Positions 43,539 through 52,582 are shown, counted from the first letter of the stretch. The stretch is 64,000 bases of DNA from Bradyrhizobium sp. CB1717 (GCF_029714325.1 NZ_CP121666.1:1922001-1986000); one strand, 5' to 3'. The notes: generated by a model not told the origin, from the sequence alone. Program-made: numbers and translations.

Positions 43539-45101
43539 ATGAAAAACCTGATGACAACGGCGCAATCCACCGTGGCGATGCGGCGTTGGGGGCCTCCCGG
43601 AATTGTGACGCTGGCGGCGATGGTCGCATTGGCGACGCTGGGCCCGGCGTCCGCAGCCAAGCAGGCGCGCCAGCCGGCCGAGGCGGTGGCGCAGCGCGAG
43701 GCCGGCGAGCCGATCATGGCGATCGTGTCGATCAAGAGCCAGCAGGTCACCTTCTACGACGCCGACGGCTGGATCCTGCGTGCGCCGGTCTCGACCGGCA
43801 CCACCGGGCGCGAGACGCCGGCCGGCGTCTTCGCCATTGTCGAGAAGGACAAGGACCACCGCTCGACCATGTATGACGATGCCTGGATGCCGAACATGCA
43901 GCGCATCACCTGGAATGGCATCGCGCTGCATGGCGGGCCGCTGCCCGGCTATGCCGCCTCGCATGGCTGCGTGCGCATGCCGTTCGGCTTTGCCGAGAAC
44001 CTGTTCGACAGGACCAACATCGGCATGCGCGTGATCATCTCGCCGAACGACGCGGCGCCGGTCGATTTCTCGCACCCGTCGCTGTTCGTGCCGAAGCGGG
44101 AGGCCATTGCGGCGGTACCGAGCCGGGCCGACAAGCTCTCGGCCGAGGCCGAGGAAGCCACGAGGGCCGCCGACGAGACCAAGAAGGCTGCGGCCGCGGC
44201 AGCGAAGGAGGCGGCCTCGCTCCCGGCATCGCTGCGCAAGCTGGAGCAGCAGAAGGCCCGCGCCGATGCCGAGCTCGCCTTCGCCGACAAGACGCTTGCG
44301 AATGCAAAGACCGATCAGGCCCGCGCCAAGGCCGAGGAGCTGAAGCAGAAGGCGGCGACGAAGGCCGCCGATGCGACGACGCAGCTCGATGCCGCCAAGG
44401 CCGCGGCGCAGCCGAAGCGTGACGCGGTCGCTGCGACGAAAGAGGCGGCGAAGGTAGCTGCGGCGAAGAAGGCCGACGCGGTGAAGGCCGCGACCGATGC
44501 CAAGCTCGCGCTCGAGCCGGTCTCGGTCTATATCAGCCGCGCGACGCAGAAACTCTATGTGCGGCGGAACACGCACAAGCCGGCGCCGGACGGCGGCGGC
44601 GAGGTGTTCGACACCAGCATCGAGGTCCCCGTCACGATCCGCAATCCCGACCAGCCGCTCGGCACACACATCTTCACAGCGATGGCGAAGACCGATGCCG
44701 GCCTGCGCTGGAGCGTGGTCACGATCGAAAGCGGCGACGACGCCAAGAACGCGCTCGATCGCATCACCATCCCGCAGGAGGTGTGGGATCGCATCGGCCC
44801 GACCGCGCTGCCCCGCTCCTCGATCATCATCTCGGACGAGCCGCTGAGCAGCGAGACCAACTACCGCACCGAATTCGTCGCGGTGCTGAGCAACCATCCC
44901 CAGGGCGGCTTCATCACGCGCAAGCCGACCGCGCCGTCGATGGACATTGCCAGCGATGACGGCTGGGACAATGGCGGCAACGGCTTCGGCTACTTCTTCC
45001 AGCAGCGCGATCCGTACGCGCAACCGGTCAATCCGCGCAGGCAGCGCGGCGGGTACCAGTACTATCAATCGACGCAGCCGATGCAGCGGAACTGGTGGTA
45101 A
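43539..45101 (+). CDS. L,D-transpeptidase with coiled coil and second YkuD-like domain
   Basis: This encodes 520 aa. A membrane or signal segment (about 20-40) precedes a YkuD catalytic domain (about 60-180) with 'TPAGVFAIVEKDKDH', 'LHGGPLPGYAASHGCVRMPFG' and catalytic Cys144. A long Ala/Lys/Glu coiled coil spans about 190-325. The C-terminal domain (about 330-470) repeats the YkuD beginning ('VSVYISRATQKLYVRRNT', 'PLGTHIFTAMA') but has no HxxSHGCxR, so it is probably catalytically dead. Family role: peptidoglycan 3-3 cross-linking or anchoring of proteins in the periplasm. It may tether the envelope through the coiled coil. Confidence 0.88.
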   Translation: MKNLMTTAQSTVAMRRWGPPGIVTLAAMVALATLGPASAAKQARQPAEAVAQREAGEPIMAIVSIKSQQVTFYDADGWILRAPVSTGTTGRETPAGVFAIVEKDKDHRSTMYDDAWMPNMQRITWNGIALHGGPLPGYAASHGCVRMPFGFAENLFDRTNIGMRVIISPNDAAPVDFSHPSLFVPKREAIAAVPSRADKLSAEAEEATRAADETKKAAAAAAKEAASLPASLRKLEQQKARADAELAFADKTLANAKTDQARAKAEELKQKAATKAADATTQLDAAKAAAQPKRDAVAATKEAAKVAAAKKADAVKAATDAKLALEPVSVYISRATQKLYVRRNTHKPAPDGGGEVFDTSIEVPVTIRNPDQPLGTHIFTAMAKTDAGLRWSVVTIESGDDAKNALDRITIPQEVWDRIGPTALPRSSIIISDEPLSSETNYRTEFVAVLSNHPQGGFITRKPTAPSMDIASDDGWDNGGNGFGYFFQQRDPYAQPVNPRRQRGGYQYYQSTQPMQRNWW

Positions 45102-45138
45102 GGCGCGCGGCCTCGGCCTGCCAGACCGAAGCCCGTAA

Positions 45139-45951
45139 CTACGGACGTGCCTCGATCACGATCGCCTGGATCTTGCCGTCGATCGCTCCGGAGCCATGGC
45201 GCGTCCGGAGCGCCTCGGCAACGATGTCGGTTGCAGCCTGAAGCTTGCCGGCGTCCCTGGCCTCGATCTCGCTGCGCAGCGGCGTGCCCTGGCAGAGCGC
45301 GATCGCGACGTATTCGGCCGACGGTGCGCGGCTGATCTCGGATCGCGTCTCGATCGAGATGTCGCGGAAACCCGCACGTTCGAGATCGGTTCTGATGACG
45401 GCCTTGTCGTGATAGCCGTGCGGCGTCCGGATCATGAAACGGGGCGGATCGTCGGGAAACAGCTTTGCGAGCGCGACCGTCGCTTCGTGCGCGAGCACAT
45501 TGTCCTCGATGCGATCCCAGACGTTGAACACGAACGTGCCGCCCGGATTCAGGACCCGCTTCACCTCTCCGTAGGCCTTGATGCGGTCCGGAAAGAACAT
45601 CGCGCCGAACTGGCAGCAAACCACGTCGAACTCGGCATCGCCGAAGGGCAGGGCCATTCCATCCGCCTGGCGCCAGGTGATGGGATCATCATCCGCCTGG
45701 CGCTGCGCGGCGACCGCGAGCATCGGCTCGTTGAGATCGGTCGCGACATAGCGGACGCCGCGCGGAAGCGCCGCCGCCACGGCGCGCGTCACGGCGCCGG
45801 TGCCGGCGGCGATCTCGAGCAGCACGGAAGGAGAGCGAGCGGCGACGCGTCGTGCCATGTCCTGCGCATAGACGGAGAAGATCAGCGGGACGAGATACTC
45901 GTCATAGATTTTCGGAATCGAGCCGGCGAAAACCTTGTCAGTGTTGGACAT
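45139..45951 (-). CDS. class I SAM-dependent methyltransferase
   Basis: This encodes 270 aa. The SAM-binding motif is 'VLLEIAAGTGAVTRAVAAALP', followed by 'ATDLNEPMLAVAAQRQADDD', 'GMALPFGDAEFDVVCCQFGAMFF' and 'VLNPGGTFVFNVWDRI', as in UbiE/Methyltransf_11 proteins. The substrate is unknown. It is convergent with the L,D-transpeptidase gene and monocistronic. Confidence 0.88.
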   Translation of the reverse strand: MSNTDKVFAGSIPKIYDEYLVPLIFSVYAQDMARRVAARSPSVLLEIAAGTGAVTRAVAAALPRGVRYVATDLNEPMLAVAAQRQADDDPITWRQADGMALPFGDAEFDVVCCQFGAMFFPDRIKAYGEVKRVLNPGGTFVFNVWDRIEDNVLAHEATVALAKLFPDDPPRFMIRTPHGYHDKAVIRTDLERAGFRDISIETRSEISRAPSAEYVAIALCQGTPLRSEIEARDAGKLQAATDIVAEALRTRHGSGAIDGKIQAIVIEARP

Positions 45952-46091
45952 GCTTGCCTCGCTGAAGGTTCGGACACGAGGCTCAAGTTAGCATGGATTT
46001 CTTCTCTGTCGTGCCAGCAACGACGTAAATCGCGCCGGTTCCTGCCGCGTCTTGCACGATTCGAACAACATCGCCGGGCCGGCGACCGGTC

Positions 46092-46631
46092 CTACGACCT
46101 CCCGCCGCCGACCTCGCGGATCGGCCGCGTGCCGTCCCAGTTCAAGCCCGCCTGCCAGACCTTCTCGAAGAACGGACCCTTGGTGCCGCTGATGTCGGAG
46201 ATCTCGATCACGGTGCCCGGATGCGCCTGCGTGTCGAAATAGGCAAAGCGTCCCTTGTCGCCGCCGATCTGGCCCTCATGGCCGACCCTGTAGCCGAGCC
46301 CGATCGCCTTGTCGTAGAGCGCCTGATAGTCATGGCTCCAGTACGACATGTGCTGGAGCCCTTCGTGGCCGGCGTCCAGAAACTCCTTGTACAGCGAGGG
46401 CGCGTCGTTGCGTTGCTGGATCAGCTCGATCTGCAGATCGCCGGAATTGGCGAGCGCAATGCTCATCTCGACCGATGAGTCCCGGCCACGATGGCGGAAC
46501 CAGTCGGTCTTGACCCGGTCCATGTAATACCAGGGGCCGACGCCCATCACCTCGATCCAGTGCTTCATCGCGGCGTGGATGTCCCGCACCACATATCCGT
46601 TCTGGCGCACCGCGCCGAAGATACGGCTCAT
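46092..46631 (-). CDS. VOC (glyoxalase-fold) family protein
   Basis: This encodes 179 aa from the ATG at 46631 with GGAGGAG 8 nt upstream. It has the betaalphabetabetabeta layout: 'RQNGYVVRDIHAAMKHWIEVMGVGPWYYMD', 'IQLIQQRND'-like strand 'LQIELIQQRNDAPSLYKEFL' and the metal-site end 'HPGTVIEISDISG'. Similar proteins act as isomerases, dioxygenases or epimerases. It lies 25 bp downstream of a Bug-type binding protein gene, suggesting breakdown of an imported carboxylate. Confidence 0.85.
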   Translation of the reverse strand: MSRIFGAVRQNGYVVRDIHAAMKHWIEVMGVGPWYYMDRVKTDWFRHRGRDSSVEMSIALANSGDLQIELIQQRNDAPSLYKEFLDAGHEGLQHMSYWSHDYQALYDKAIGLGYRVGHEGQIGGDKGRFAYFDTQAHPGTVIEISDISGTKGPFFEKVWQAGLNWDGTRPIREVGGGRS

Positions 46632-46656
46632 GCCCGCGCTCCTCCTGTCACGTTGC

Positions 46657-47664
46657 TCACTTGACCTCGATGCCCGCGTCCTTGGCAACCTGCTTCCAGG
46701 CCGCGATGTCGCGGGCGTTGATGTCGCGCTGCTCCTCGCCGGAGACGAATTGCGGCGTGATGCCGAGCTTCAGCAGCTTCTCCTTGACCTCGGCATCGCC
46801 GAGCGCGTCCTTCAGTGCCGCCGACAGCTTTTGTGCGATCGGCGGAGCGAGACCCGCGGGCGCGTACATCGCCCAGGACAGGCTGCGGTCGAACGGTACG
46901 CCCTGCTCCTTGTAGCTCGCGACGTCAGGCAGGCTCGGCGAGCGCTCGCCGCAGGCGGCCAGCGCCTTGATCGAGCCGTCCTTCACCAGCGGCGTCGCGG
47001 TCGCAACGTCCAGCGTCGCCAGCGAGATGTGGCCGCCGAGCAGGTCGCCGGCAAGCTTGGCGATGCCGTTGAACGGCACGTGCTCCATCTTGATGCCGGT
47101 CTGCTGCATCAGGATCTCCGCGCAGAACTGCCCGGTCGAGCCGATGCCCCAGCTGCCGTACTGGATCGGCTCGCCCTTCCTGGCGAGCGCGATCAGGCCC
47201 TTGATGTCGTTGGCGGCAAAATCCCTGGTCGCCACCAGGATGATCGAGGAGACGCCGACGCGGCCGATGGTCGTAAAATCCTTGATGGAATCGTAGGGCA
47301 GCTTTGGATAGATCGCCGGCGCCAGCACGTGCGTGGTCATGCCGCCGACCGTGATGGTGTAGCCGTCGTTCGGCGACGCCGCCACCATCTGTGTGCCGAG
47401 CGTGCCGGCCGCTCCCGTGTGGTTCTCGATATAGATGCTCTGTCCGAGCGTCTTGCCCATCCTGTCGGCGAGCAGCCGGCCGACCACGTCGCCGCCGCCG
47501 CCGGCCGCGTAGGGAAGCAGCATCTTGATCTTGTGCGTAGGATAGGCGGCGGGGTCTTCGGCGTGTGCGGACGGTGCCGCAGACAAGATCAGCAGTGACG
47601 ACGTGACGATGCGAAGCGTCACGATGATTTGCCGCGCGGGCAAAAGGCGAGCGAGGCGCGCCAT
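46657..47664 (-). CDS. Bug/TctC-family tripartite tricarboxylate transporter binding protein
   Basis: This encodes 335 aa. A signal peptide ends near 'SAAPSAHAED'. The Bug-type ligand loop 'KMLLPYAAGGGGDVVGRLLADRM' and 'IENHTGAAGTLGTQMVAASPNDGYT' are present. Such proteins bind organic acids in the periplasm. No TctA/TctB membrane genes are nearby, as is usual for expanded Bug families. It is divergent from a TetR-led operon across a gap that carries twin palindromes, so it may be repressed by that TetR. Confidence 0.9.
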   Translation of the reverse strand: MARLARLLPARQIIVTLRIVTSSLLILSAAPSAHAEDPAAYPTHKIKMLLPYAAGGGGDVVGRLLADRMGKTLGQSIYIENHTGAAGTLGTQMVAASPNDGYTITVGGMTTHVLAPAIYPKLPYDSIKDFTTIGRVGVSSIILVATRDFAANDIKGLIALARKGEPIQYGSWGIGSTGQFCAEILMQQTGIKMEHVPFNGIAKLAGDLLGGHISLATLDVATATPLVKDGSIKALAACGERSPSLPDVASYKEQGVPFDRSLSWAMYAPAGLAPPIAQKLSAALKDALGDAEVKEKLLKLGITPQFVSGEEQRDINARDIAAWKQVAKDAGIEVK

Positions 47665-47768
47665 GGTGTTGTTCCCCCAATTGCTCTCCGCTTATCGAGC
47701 GGAGTTGAATGCCACCCGCTCGTGCAGAGCTCTGGCTGCGTCGTGGCTGGCGATCGTCGTATCGAAAA

Positions 47769-47809
47769 CGAACGATCGTTCGCACGGTTGACTAGCGAAC
47801 GATCGTTCG
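47769..47809. promoter_or_regulatory. twin palindromic operators CGAACGATCGTTCG
   Basis: Two identical 14-bp perfect palindromes at 47769-47782 and 47796-47809 have centres 27 bp apart, 14 bp upstream of the TetR ATG and about 105 bp from the divergent Bug start. The second extends to nearly 24 bp (ACTA at the left, TAGT at the right). This is a classic TetR-type arrangement. Confidence 0.8.
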
Positions 47810-47823
47810 TTAGTCAAGTCCAC

Positions 47824-48522
47824 ATGGCTGTCCACACCTCCAGCGCGGCGGAAGCGGCTGCGCCCACGACGCGCGAGCGCATCCTCACCGAAGCGCTCAA
47901 TTTGTTCGCGCAGAGCGGCTATGGCGGCGCCTCGATGCGGGAGCTGGCGCGCCGCGTCGGCATCCGCGAGAGCAGCCTCTACAATCATTTCTCCGGCAAG
48001 GCCGCGATCCTGGAAGCGATCGTCAGCGAGCACGGCCCGGCCAGCTCGGCGAGCCGGCTGGAGGAGCCGCGCTACAGGCAGCTCGCGCGCCAGCCCGCCG
48101 CCTTTTGCCGCCAGTTCGCGCTCGACCTCGTCGAGCAATGGTCCGACCCGCGCGAGCATCAGTTCCAGAAGGTCATCACCGCCGAGCGCAACCGCGTGCC
48201 CGGCATCCGCGCCAAATTCGCCGACCACTTCTATGCGCGCGAGCAGAGTCTGATGACGGACTATTTCCGCGGCTTCGCGCTCGCCGGCCTGATCTCGACG
48301 CCGGATCCGCGCGAGACCGCGCGGCTGTTCGCGGCCGGCCTGATCTACATCCGCCTCGAGCATTACGTGATGGGTGCGGTGCCGTCGCCGCGGCCGAAGG
48401 TGATCGAGGCGATCGACCGCTATCTCGCCTTCTTCCTGTCGCTGATCGCGGCGGGCAATGACACCGACAACAAGAAACGAAAGCCCAAGGGAGAGACGCG
48501 TGGCAAGGCTGCCCCTGATTGA
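47824..48522 (+). CDS. TetR family transcriptional regulator
   Basis: This encodes 232 aa from the ATG at 47824. Longer in-frame starts would read through the operators. The HTH (about 18-65) is 'ERILTEALNLFAQSGYGGASMRELARRVGIRESSLYNHFSGKAAILEA'; the C-terminal helical domain binds an unknown ligand. The stop lies 23 bp inside the next gene. Twin palindromes directly upstream imply autorepression and control of the divergent Bug-VOC genes. Confidence 0.9.
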   Translation: MAVHTSSAAEAAAPTTRERILTEALNLFAQSGYGGASMRELARRVGIRESSLYNHFSGKAAILEAIVSEHGPASSASRLEEPRYRQLARQPAAFCRQFALDLVEQWSDPREHQFQKVITAERNRVPGIRAKFADHFYAREQSLMTDYFRGFALAGLISTPDPRETARLFAAGLIYIRLEHYVMGAVPSPRPKVIEAIDRYLAFFLSLIAAGNDTDNKKRKPKGETRGKAAPD

Positions 48523-49060
48523 TCCGGAGACGACGGGCGGCGACATCCGCGCCTCGTTCGACCGCATGCCGGTCAAGCTCAACATTTTCCGCATGATGGC
48601 CCATGCCGAGGCCAACATGATCCCGGCGATGCGGCTCGGCAATTCGATCCTGCACAAGCAGAAGCTCAGCGCGGTCAACCGCGAGCTCCTGATCCTCCAG
48701 GCTGCGCAGTTGGAGGGCGGTGCCTATGAATGGCGCCAGCACGTGCCGATCGCGCTCGGCGTCGGCTGCACACAGGCACAGGTCGATCCGGTGGAGCGTT
48801 CCGACTATGATGCCGCCGGCTTAAGCGATGCCGAGCGCGCACTGCTGAAGTTCGGCCGCGAGGTCGTCGAGAACGTCCGCGTGCCCGAGGCCACCTTCGC
48901 TGCCGCGCGAAAACATTTCAGCGACCAGGAGATCGTCGAATCCATCGTCGCGCTCGGCTTCTACATGATGATGGCGCGCCTGACTGAAGCGACCGAGACC
49001 GATCTCGATCCCGCGGCCGGCATGAAGGTCTATGACGGCGGCAAGAAGCAGGGCGGCTGA
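48500..49060 (+). CDS. carboxymuconolactone decarboxylase-family protein
   Basis: This encodes 186 aa from the GTG at 48500 with GGGAGA 6 nt upstream, overlapping the TetR gene by 23 bp. The CMD/AhpD-type segment 'NRELLILQAAQLEGGAYEWRQHVPIALGVG' is clear, but the CxxC of peroxidase-active AhpD is absent. Members range from decarboxylases to redox and ring-opening enzymes. It forms an operon with TetR and an SDR. Confidence 0.88.
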   Translation: MARLPLIDPETTGGDIRASFDRMPVKLNIFRMMAHAEANMIPAMRLGNSILHKQKLSAVNRELLILQAAQLEGGAYEWRQHVPIALGVGCTQAQVDPVERSDYDAAGLSDAERALLKFGREVVENVRVPEATFAAARKHFSDQEIVESIVALGFYMMMARLTEATETDLDPAAGMKVYDGGKKQGG

Positions 49061-49061
49061 G

Positions 49062-49907
49062 ATGACGGATACCGAGACCAAGCCGGAGCGCTACGTCCGT
49101 CCGCTCAGCGCGGAGTCCTCGGGCGAGGCGCCGGGCAGGGGGCGCCTGAAAGGTCGCCGCATCCTCATCGTCGGCGGCGGCCAGCGCGTGTTCGATGCCG
49201 CAACCGACCCGATCGGCAACGGCCGCGCCATGAGCATCTTGTGCGCACGCGAGGGCGCGAAGGTCGCGGTTGCCGATCTCAACCGCACATCCGCCGAACA
49301 GACCGTCAAGCGCATCACCGACGAAGGCGGCGAGGCCTTTTCCATTGCCGCCGACGTCACGCGCGAAGACGACGTCCTCAGCATGATCGACGACGCCCAT
49401 CGCGCCATGGGCGGCCTCGATGGCATGGTGCTGAACATCGGCACCTTCGGCAAGGTCGGCCTCGATGCCGTCAGCCCCGAAGAGTGGAACAAGATCTACG
49501 ACGTCAATGTCCGAGGCCCCATGCTGTGCTGCCGCGCCGCCATGCCGAAGTTCGACAATGGCGGTGCCATCGTCTTCATCTCCTCCATCGCCGCGCTGAA
49601 GGCGGGCTCGCAGATGGCGGTGTATGATTCCTCCAAGGCCGCGCTCGGCGGCCTGATGCGCAACATCGCCCATCTCGGATCGCGCCGCGGCATCCGCGCC
49701 AACCTCGTCTATCCCGGCCTCGTCGACACTCCCAACGGCCGCGAAGCCGGCGCCGGCCGCCCCTCGCGCGGCAAGGGCCACATCCCGTTCGGCCGCCAGG
49801 CCACGGCCTGGGAGATCGCCTACGCCGTGCTGTTCTTCCTGTCGGACGAAAGTGTTTACGTCACCGCGCAAACGCTCGCGGTGGATAGCGGGTTGAGTGG
49901 GATGTAA
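49062..49907 (+). CDS. short-chain dehydrogenase/reductase
   Basis: This encodes 281 aa from the ATG at 49062, one base after the previous stop codon. The NAD(P) motif is unusual: 'ILIVGGGQRVFDAATDPIGNGRAMSI' has a 9-residue insertion in the TGxxxGxG loop. The catalytic Ser and YxxxK are in 'IVFISSIAA' and 'VYDSSKAALGG'. Expected: oxidation of a hydroxyl or reduction of a carbonyl in the pathway controlled by the upstream TetR. A 42-bp synonymous remnant of a paralogue occurs at 54993. Confidence 0.9.
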   Translation: MTDTETKPERYVRPLSAESSGEAPGRGRLKGRRILIVGGGQRVFDAATDPIGNGRAMSILCAREGAKVAVADLNRTSAEQTVKRITDEGGEAFSIAADVTREDDVLSMIDDAHRAMGGLDGMVLNIGTFGKVGLDAVSPEEWNKIYDVNVRGPMLCCRAAMPKFDNGGAIVFISSIAALKAGSQMAVYDSSKAALGGLMRNIAHLGSRRGIRANLVYPGLVDTPNGREAGAGRPSRGKGHIPFGRQATAWEIAYAVLFFLSDESVYVTAQTLAVDSGLSGM

Positions 49908-49930
49908 AGGGCAGCGTCGTTCGCCTTCTT

Positions 49931-50026
49931 CGTAGCCCGGATGGAGCGAAAGCGTAATCCGGGGCCGCTGCCGCTGCCTTCTCGCGAGAGTAGCCCCGGA
50001 TTGCGCTGCGCTCCATCCGGGCTACG
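49931..50026. repeat. palindromic repeat, family 3 (CGTAGCCCGGATGGAGC...)
   Basis: The ends CGTAGCCCGGATGGAGCG and CGCTCCATCCGGGCTACG are inverted copies, and inner segments AATCCGGGG and CCCCGGATT also pair. A shortened copy is at 55051-55076. It lies between the convergent SDR and DoxX genes and could fold into a strong transcript-end structure. Confidence 0.85.
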
Positions 50027-50038
50027 CATCAACGACGC

Positions 50039-50548
50039 TCATCGTGCCTGCGATCGCGCGCGACAGATGAGATGGTCGAGCGAGACGTTCCCCGGCCCGT
50101 AAGCCATGATGCCGAGCGCCATGGCCGCCCAGGTGAGATGGATCGGCCAGCCGTCGGGCACCGTGAGCTCGACGATCACTGTCATGAACAACAGTCCGAG
50201 CGCGGCAAAGCGCGTGCCCAGTCCGAGCAACAGCAGGATCGGGAACATGATCTCGCCCGAGCCCGACAGGAAGGCCATCACCGCCGGCGCCGGAAAATGA
50301 TAAGGCCCGCCCGGCAGGTGCAGCATGAACTCGTCGCTGAACAGCGTCACGGCGGTGTCGTTGAGCCGCAGGAAGCCGGCCCATTTGAGCATGCCCGAGC
50401 GCCAGAACGGCACGGCAAGCGCAACGCGCAGCACGAGCTGGACCAGCGACGGGGTGGCAAGCGTCTGCACCAGTTGATTGGCCTTGTCGACGAGCAGCCC
50501 GAGGGGTTGAAGGCTGCCGCTCGCGGGCATGCGCTGGTCCGTAATCAT
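50039..50548 (-). CDS. DoxX-family membrane protein of the bufferin operon
   Basis: This encodes 169 aa from the ATG at 50548, with GGAG 8 nt upstream and a 4-bp overlap with the preceding stop. Four hydrophobic segments follow an N-terminal tail; 'LRVALAVPFWRSGMLKWAGF' and 'FMTVIVELTVPDGWPIHLTWAAMAL' are DoxX-like. DoxX proteins are the usual fourth component of bufferin loci, probably an inner-membrane redox partner. It is the last gene of the operon. Confidence 0.88.
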   Translation of the reverse strand: MITDQRMPASGSLQPLGLLVDKANQLVQTLATPSLVQLVLRVALAVPFWRSGMLKWAGFLRLNDTAVTLFSDEFMLHLPGGPYHFPAPAVMAFLSGSGEIMFPILLLLGLGTRFAALGLLFMTVIVELTVPDGWPIHLTWAAMALGIMAYGPGNVSLDHLICRARSQAR

Positions 50549-51327
50549 GCCGGATCTCCTAGGGCAATTGAGATGAACGCGCCGGCTTCGATCAGGCCGG
50601 CGATGTTCGCGGCGATGTCGAAGTCGGCTGATGCGTCGAACGCCGCCATTGCGGCCGCGCCGAGCGGCTCGCCGGACATCAGGCTGGCGGCAAAGACGGC
50701 GCCGCCGGGCGGAAGGTGGCGTACCACGACGTCGAAGGCGGGACGGGTGATCAGGGCGTCTTCCGGCGTCGACGCGTCGATGCGCGCCGCGGGCGTGCTG
50801 TCGCGGTTGGCGGCAAAGATCGTCACGGCCGCATAGTGTGATCGTACGATCCGTGCGGCCGGATGCGGCGTGAAGACGAGATCGCCAAGCCGCTCCGGCG
50901 CAATGGCAGACAGCCGCGCCGGCGCCAGCGGCAATGCGTCGGCAGCATGATAGGCGTCGAGCCAGGCGCGTTCGATGCGGGCCACGTCGGCGAGCCAAGG
51001 CATCGCCTGCGCGTGCTCGTACCCGGCGATGAAGTCCGGGAAGTCGCGGCCATATTCGAACAGCAACGGCGAGGCCGGCGGGGTGCTGCGGACATGGAAG
51101 CGCGCCATGGCGCGGAAGAAATCGGTGCCGGTGACGCGCTGCACGGCCGGATAGATCGCAGCCAACGCATCGATCAAGCTCACCGTGACGTTGTTGCGGT
51201 AGACGTCATAGCGTCGGCCTGCCGGCATGCCGTTTCGGCCGATCACGGCCGTCGGCGCGTCACGCGCGGGGTCGAGCAGCGGCGGCGCGAAGGCCGCGGC
51301 AAATCCGAGGTCAGCTTCAGGCCGCAT
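50545..51327 (-). CDS. bufC: DUF2063 protein, bufferin maturation partner (BufC/HvfC)
   Basis: This encodes 260 aa. The N-terminal DUF2063 helical domain is evident ('[47 protein letters not shown]', '[42 protein letters not shown]'), with a beta-rich C-terminal part. Family knowledge: it binds the precursor peptide and forms a complex with the MNIO enzyme. It overlaps the MNIO gene by 11 bp and the DoxX gene by 4 bp, indicating tight coupling. Confidence 0.9.
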   Translation of the reverse strand: MRPEADLGFAAAFAPPLLDPARDAPTAVIGRNGMPAGRRYDVYRNNVTVSLIDALAAIYPAVQRVTGTDFFRAMARFHVRSTPPASPLLFEYGRDFPDFIAGYEHAQAMPWLADVARIERAWLDAYHAADALPLAPARLSAIAPERLGDLVFTPHPAARIVRSHYAAVTIFAANRDSTPAARIDASTPEDALITRPAFDVVVRHLPPGGAVFAASLMSGEPLGAAAMAAFDASADFDIAANIAGLIEAGAFISIALGDPA

Positions 51328-52225
51328 GGCGATCCTCCGTTCCTGCGGCCGTCTGGCAGCGATCGAGGATCGCCTGCGCGGCGGCGGCTTCGGCGCGCAG
51401 GATCGGCCATTCCGGGATCTTGCTGTCCCATTCGATCAGCGTCGGCACGGGGCCGTGCCGCGCGACGATGATCTCGTACAGCTTCCACACGGCATCCGCG
51501 ACCGGGCCGTCATGGCTGTCGATGAGGAGGGGATTGCCGTCGTCGTCGGCCTGCTCCGCGTGGCCGGCGAGATGAATCTCCCCGACGTGGGCCAGCGGAA
51601 AATCGGCGAGATAGTCGAGCGCGGAGTATCCGTGATTGGTTGCGGACACGAACACATTGTTGATGTCGAGCAGCAGGCCGCAGCCGGTGCGCCGCACGAT
51701 GGCGCGAATGAACTCGGTCTCGCTCATCGTGGACTGGCGGAAGGTCACGTAGGTCGACGGGTTCTCCAGCAGCAGCGGACGGCGGATCGCCTCCTGCACC
51801 TCGTCGATGTGATCGCAGACGCTGGCCAGCGTCGCCGCGGTATAGGGCAGCGGCAGGAGGTCGTTGAAGAAGCTGGTTTCATGCGTCGACCACGCCAGAT
51901 GCTCGGAGACCAGCGCCGGCTGATAGCGCGCGACAAGGCTGCGGAAGCGCGCCAGATGGGTCTTGTCGAGCGGCTGCGGCCCGCCGATCGACATGCAGAC
52001 GCCGTGCAGGGACAGTGCATGGTCGCGGCGGATCGTTTCGAGCGCGCGATGCGGCGCTCCGCCCGCGCCCATGTAGTTCTCGGCGTGCACCTCGAAGAAG
52101 CCGGCTTGCGGGCCGGCTTCGAGAATGGCCGGAAGGTGCTCGGGCTTGAAGCTGGTTCCGGCGACACCGCCGATCGGAAGTGAAAAGCGGAGCGGCACGG
52201 TGGCGGGCTTGGTGGCCGTGATCAT
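51317..52225 (-). CDS. bufB: MNIO (DUF692) bufferin maturation oxidase (BufB)
   Basis: This encodes 302 aa of the TIM-barrel multinuclear non-haem iron oxidase family. Metal-ligand segments are intact: '[14 protein letters not shown]', '[12 protein letters not shown]', 'LVSEHLAWS', 'LLENPSTYV', '[16 protein letters not shown]', 'EIHLAGHAE' and '[13 protein letters not shown]'. In characterised bufferin systems this enzyme converts precursor cysteines to thiooxazole rings that bind copper. It lies 51 bp downstream of the precursor gene. Confidence 0.94.
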   Translation of the reverse strand: MITATKPATVPLRFSLPIGGVAGTSFKPEHLPAILEAGPQAGFFEVHAENYMGAGGAPHRALETIRRDHALSLHGVCMSIGGPQPLDKTHLARFRSLVARYQPALVSEHLAWSTHETSFFNDLLPLPYTAATLASVCDHIDEVQEAIRRPLLLENPSTYVTFRQSTMSETEFIRAIVRRTGCGLLLDINNVFVSATNHGYSALDYLADFPLAHVGEIHLAGHAEQADDDGNPLLIDSHDGPVADAVWKLYEIIVARHGPVPTLIEWDSKIPEWPILRAEAAAAQAILDRCQTAAGTEDRHAA

Positions 52226-52276
52226 GATGCGTCTCCGCTTCCTTGGGTGTTGGCGTGATGGACTGGCCGGGCCGCG

Positions 52277-52582
52277 TCAGACCGGCTTCAGCGAGCCCTT
52301 CTTGCCCCCCGGCAGCTCGATGCTGGTGCAGGTGCCGCCCTGGACGAATTTCCAGGCGTTGCCCTGGAAGTCGACGGTCGAGGTGCCCTGGCAGGTCGTG
52401 CCCGGTCCGGCCGCGCAATCGTTCTGGCCCTTCAGCGCGACGCCGAAGCACTTTTCCTTCTTGGCGGCGATGGCGGCATCGGCCTCGGCCTTGGTCAGCG
52501 GGCCGGCGGCGGCGAGGGTCGCGAGCGCGGTCGACATGGCGCCGGCGAGAGCGAGCGTGGTGACGACGTATTTGGCAGACAT
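52277..52582 (-). CDS. bufA: bufferin precursor (DUF2282, BufA1 type)
   Basis: This encodes 101 aa from the ATG at 52582 with AAGGAGA 7 nt upstream. A signal peptide (about 1-27) is followed by four cysteines at 45, 56, 64 and 85 in the conserved frame '[17 protein letters not shown]', '[19 protein letters not shown]' and 'GGTC', which is the DUF2282/bufferin 1 pattern. Family knowledge: exported after cysteine modification, then binds copper in the periplasm. It is the first gene of the operon, under a probable ECF promoter at 52636-52661. Confidence 0.93.
   Translation of the reverse strand: MSAKYVVTTLALAGAMSTALATLAAAGPLTKAEADAAIAAKKEKCFGVALKGQNDCAAGPGTTCQGTSTVDFQGNAWKFVQGGTCTSIELPGGKKGSLKPV

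Noticed and set aside
47769..47809. Possible short CRISPR-like or transposon terminal repeats
   Set aside because: Only two copies, each a symmetric palindrome in a promoter gap next to TetR; operator explanation is simpler.
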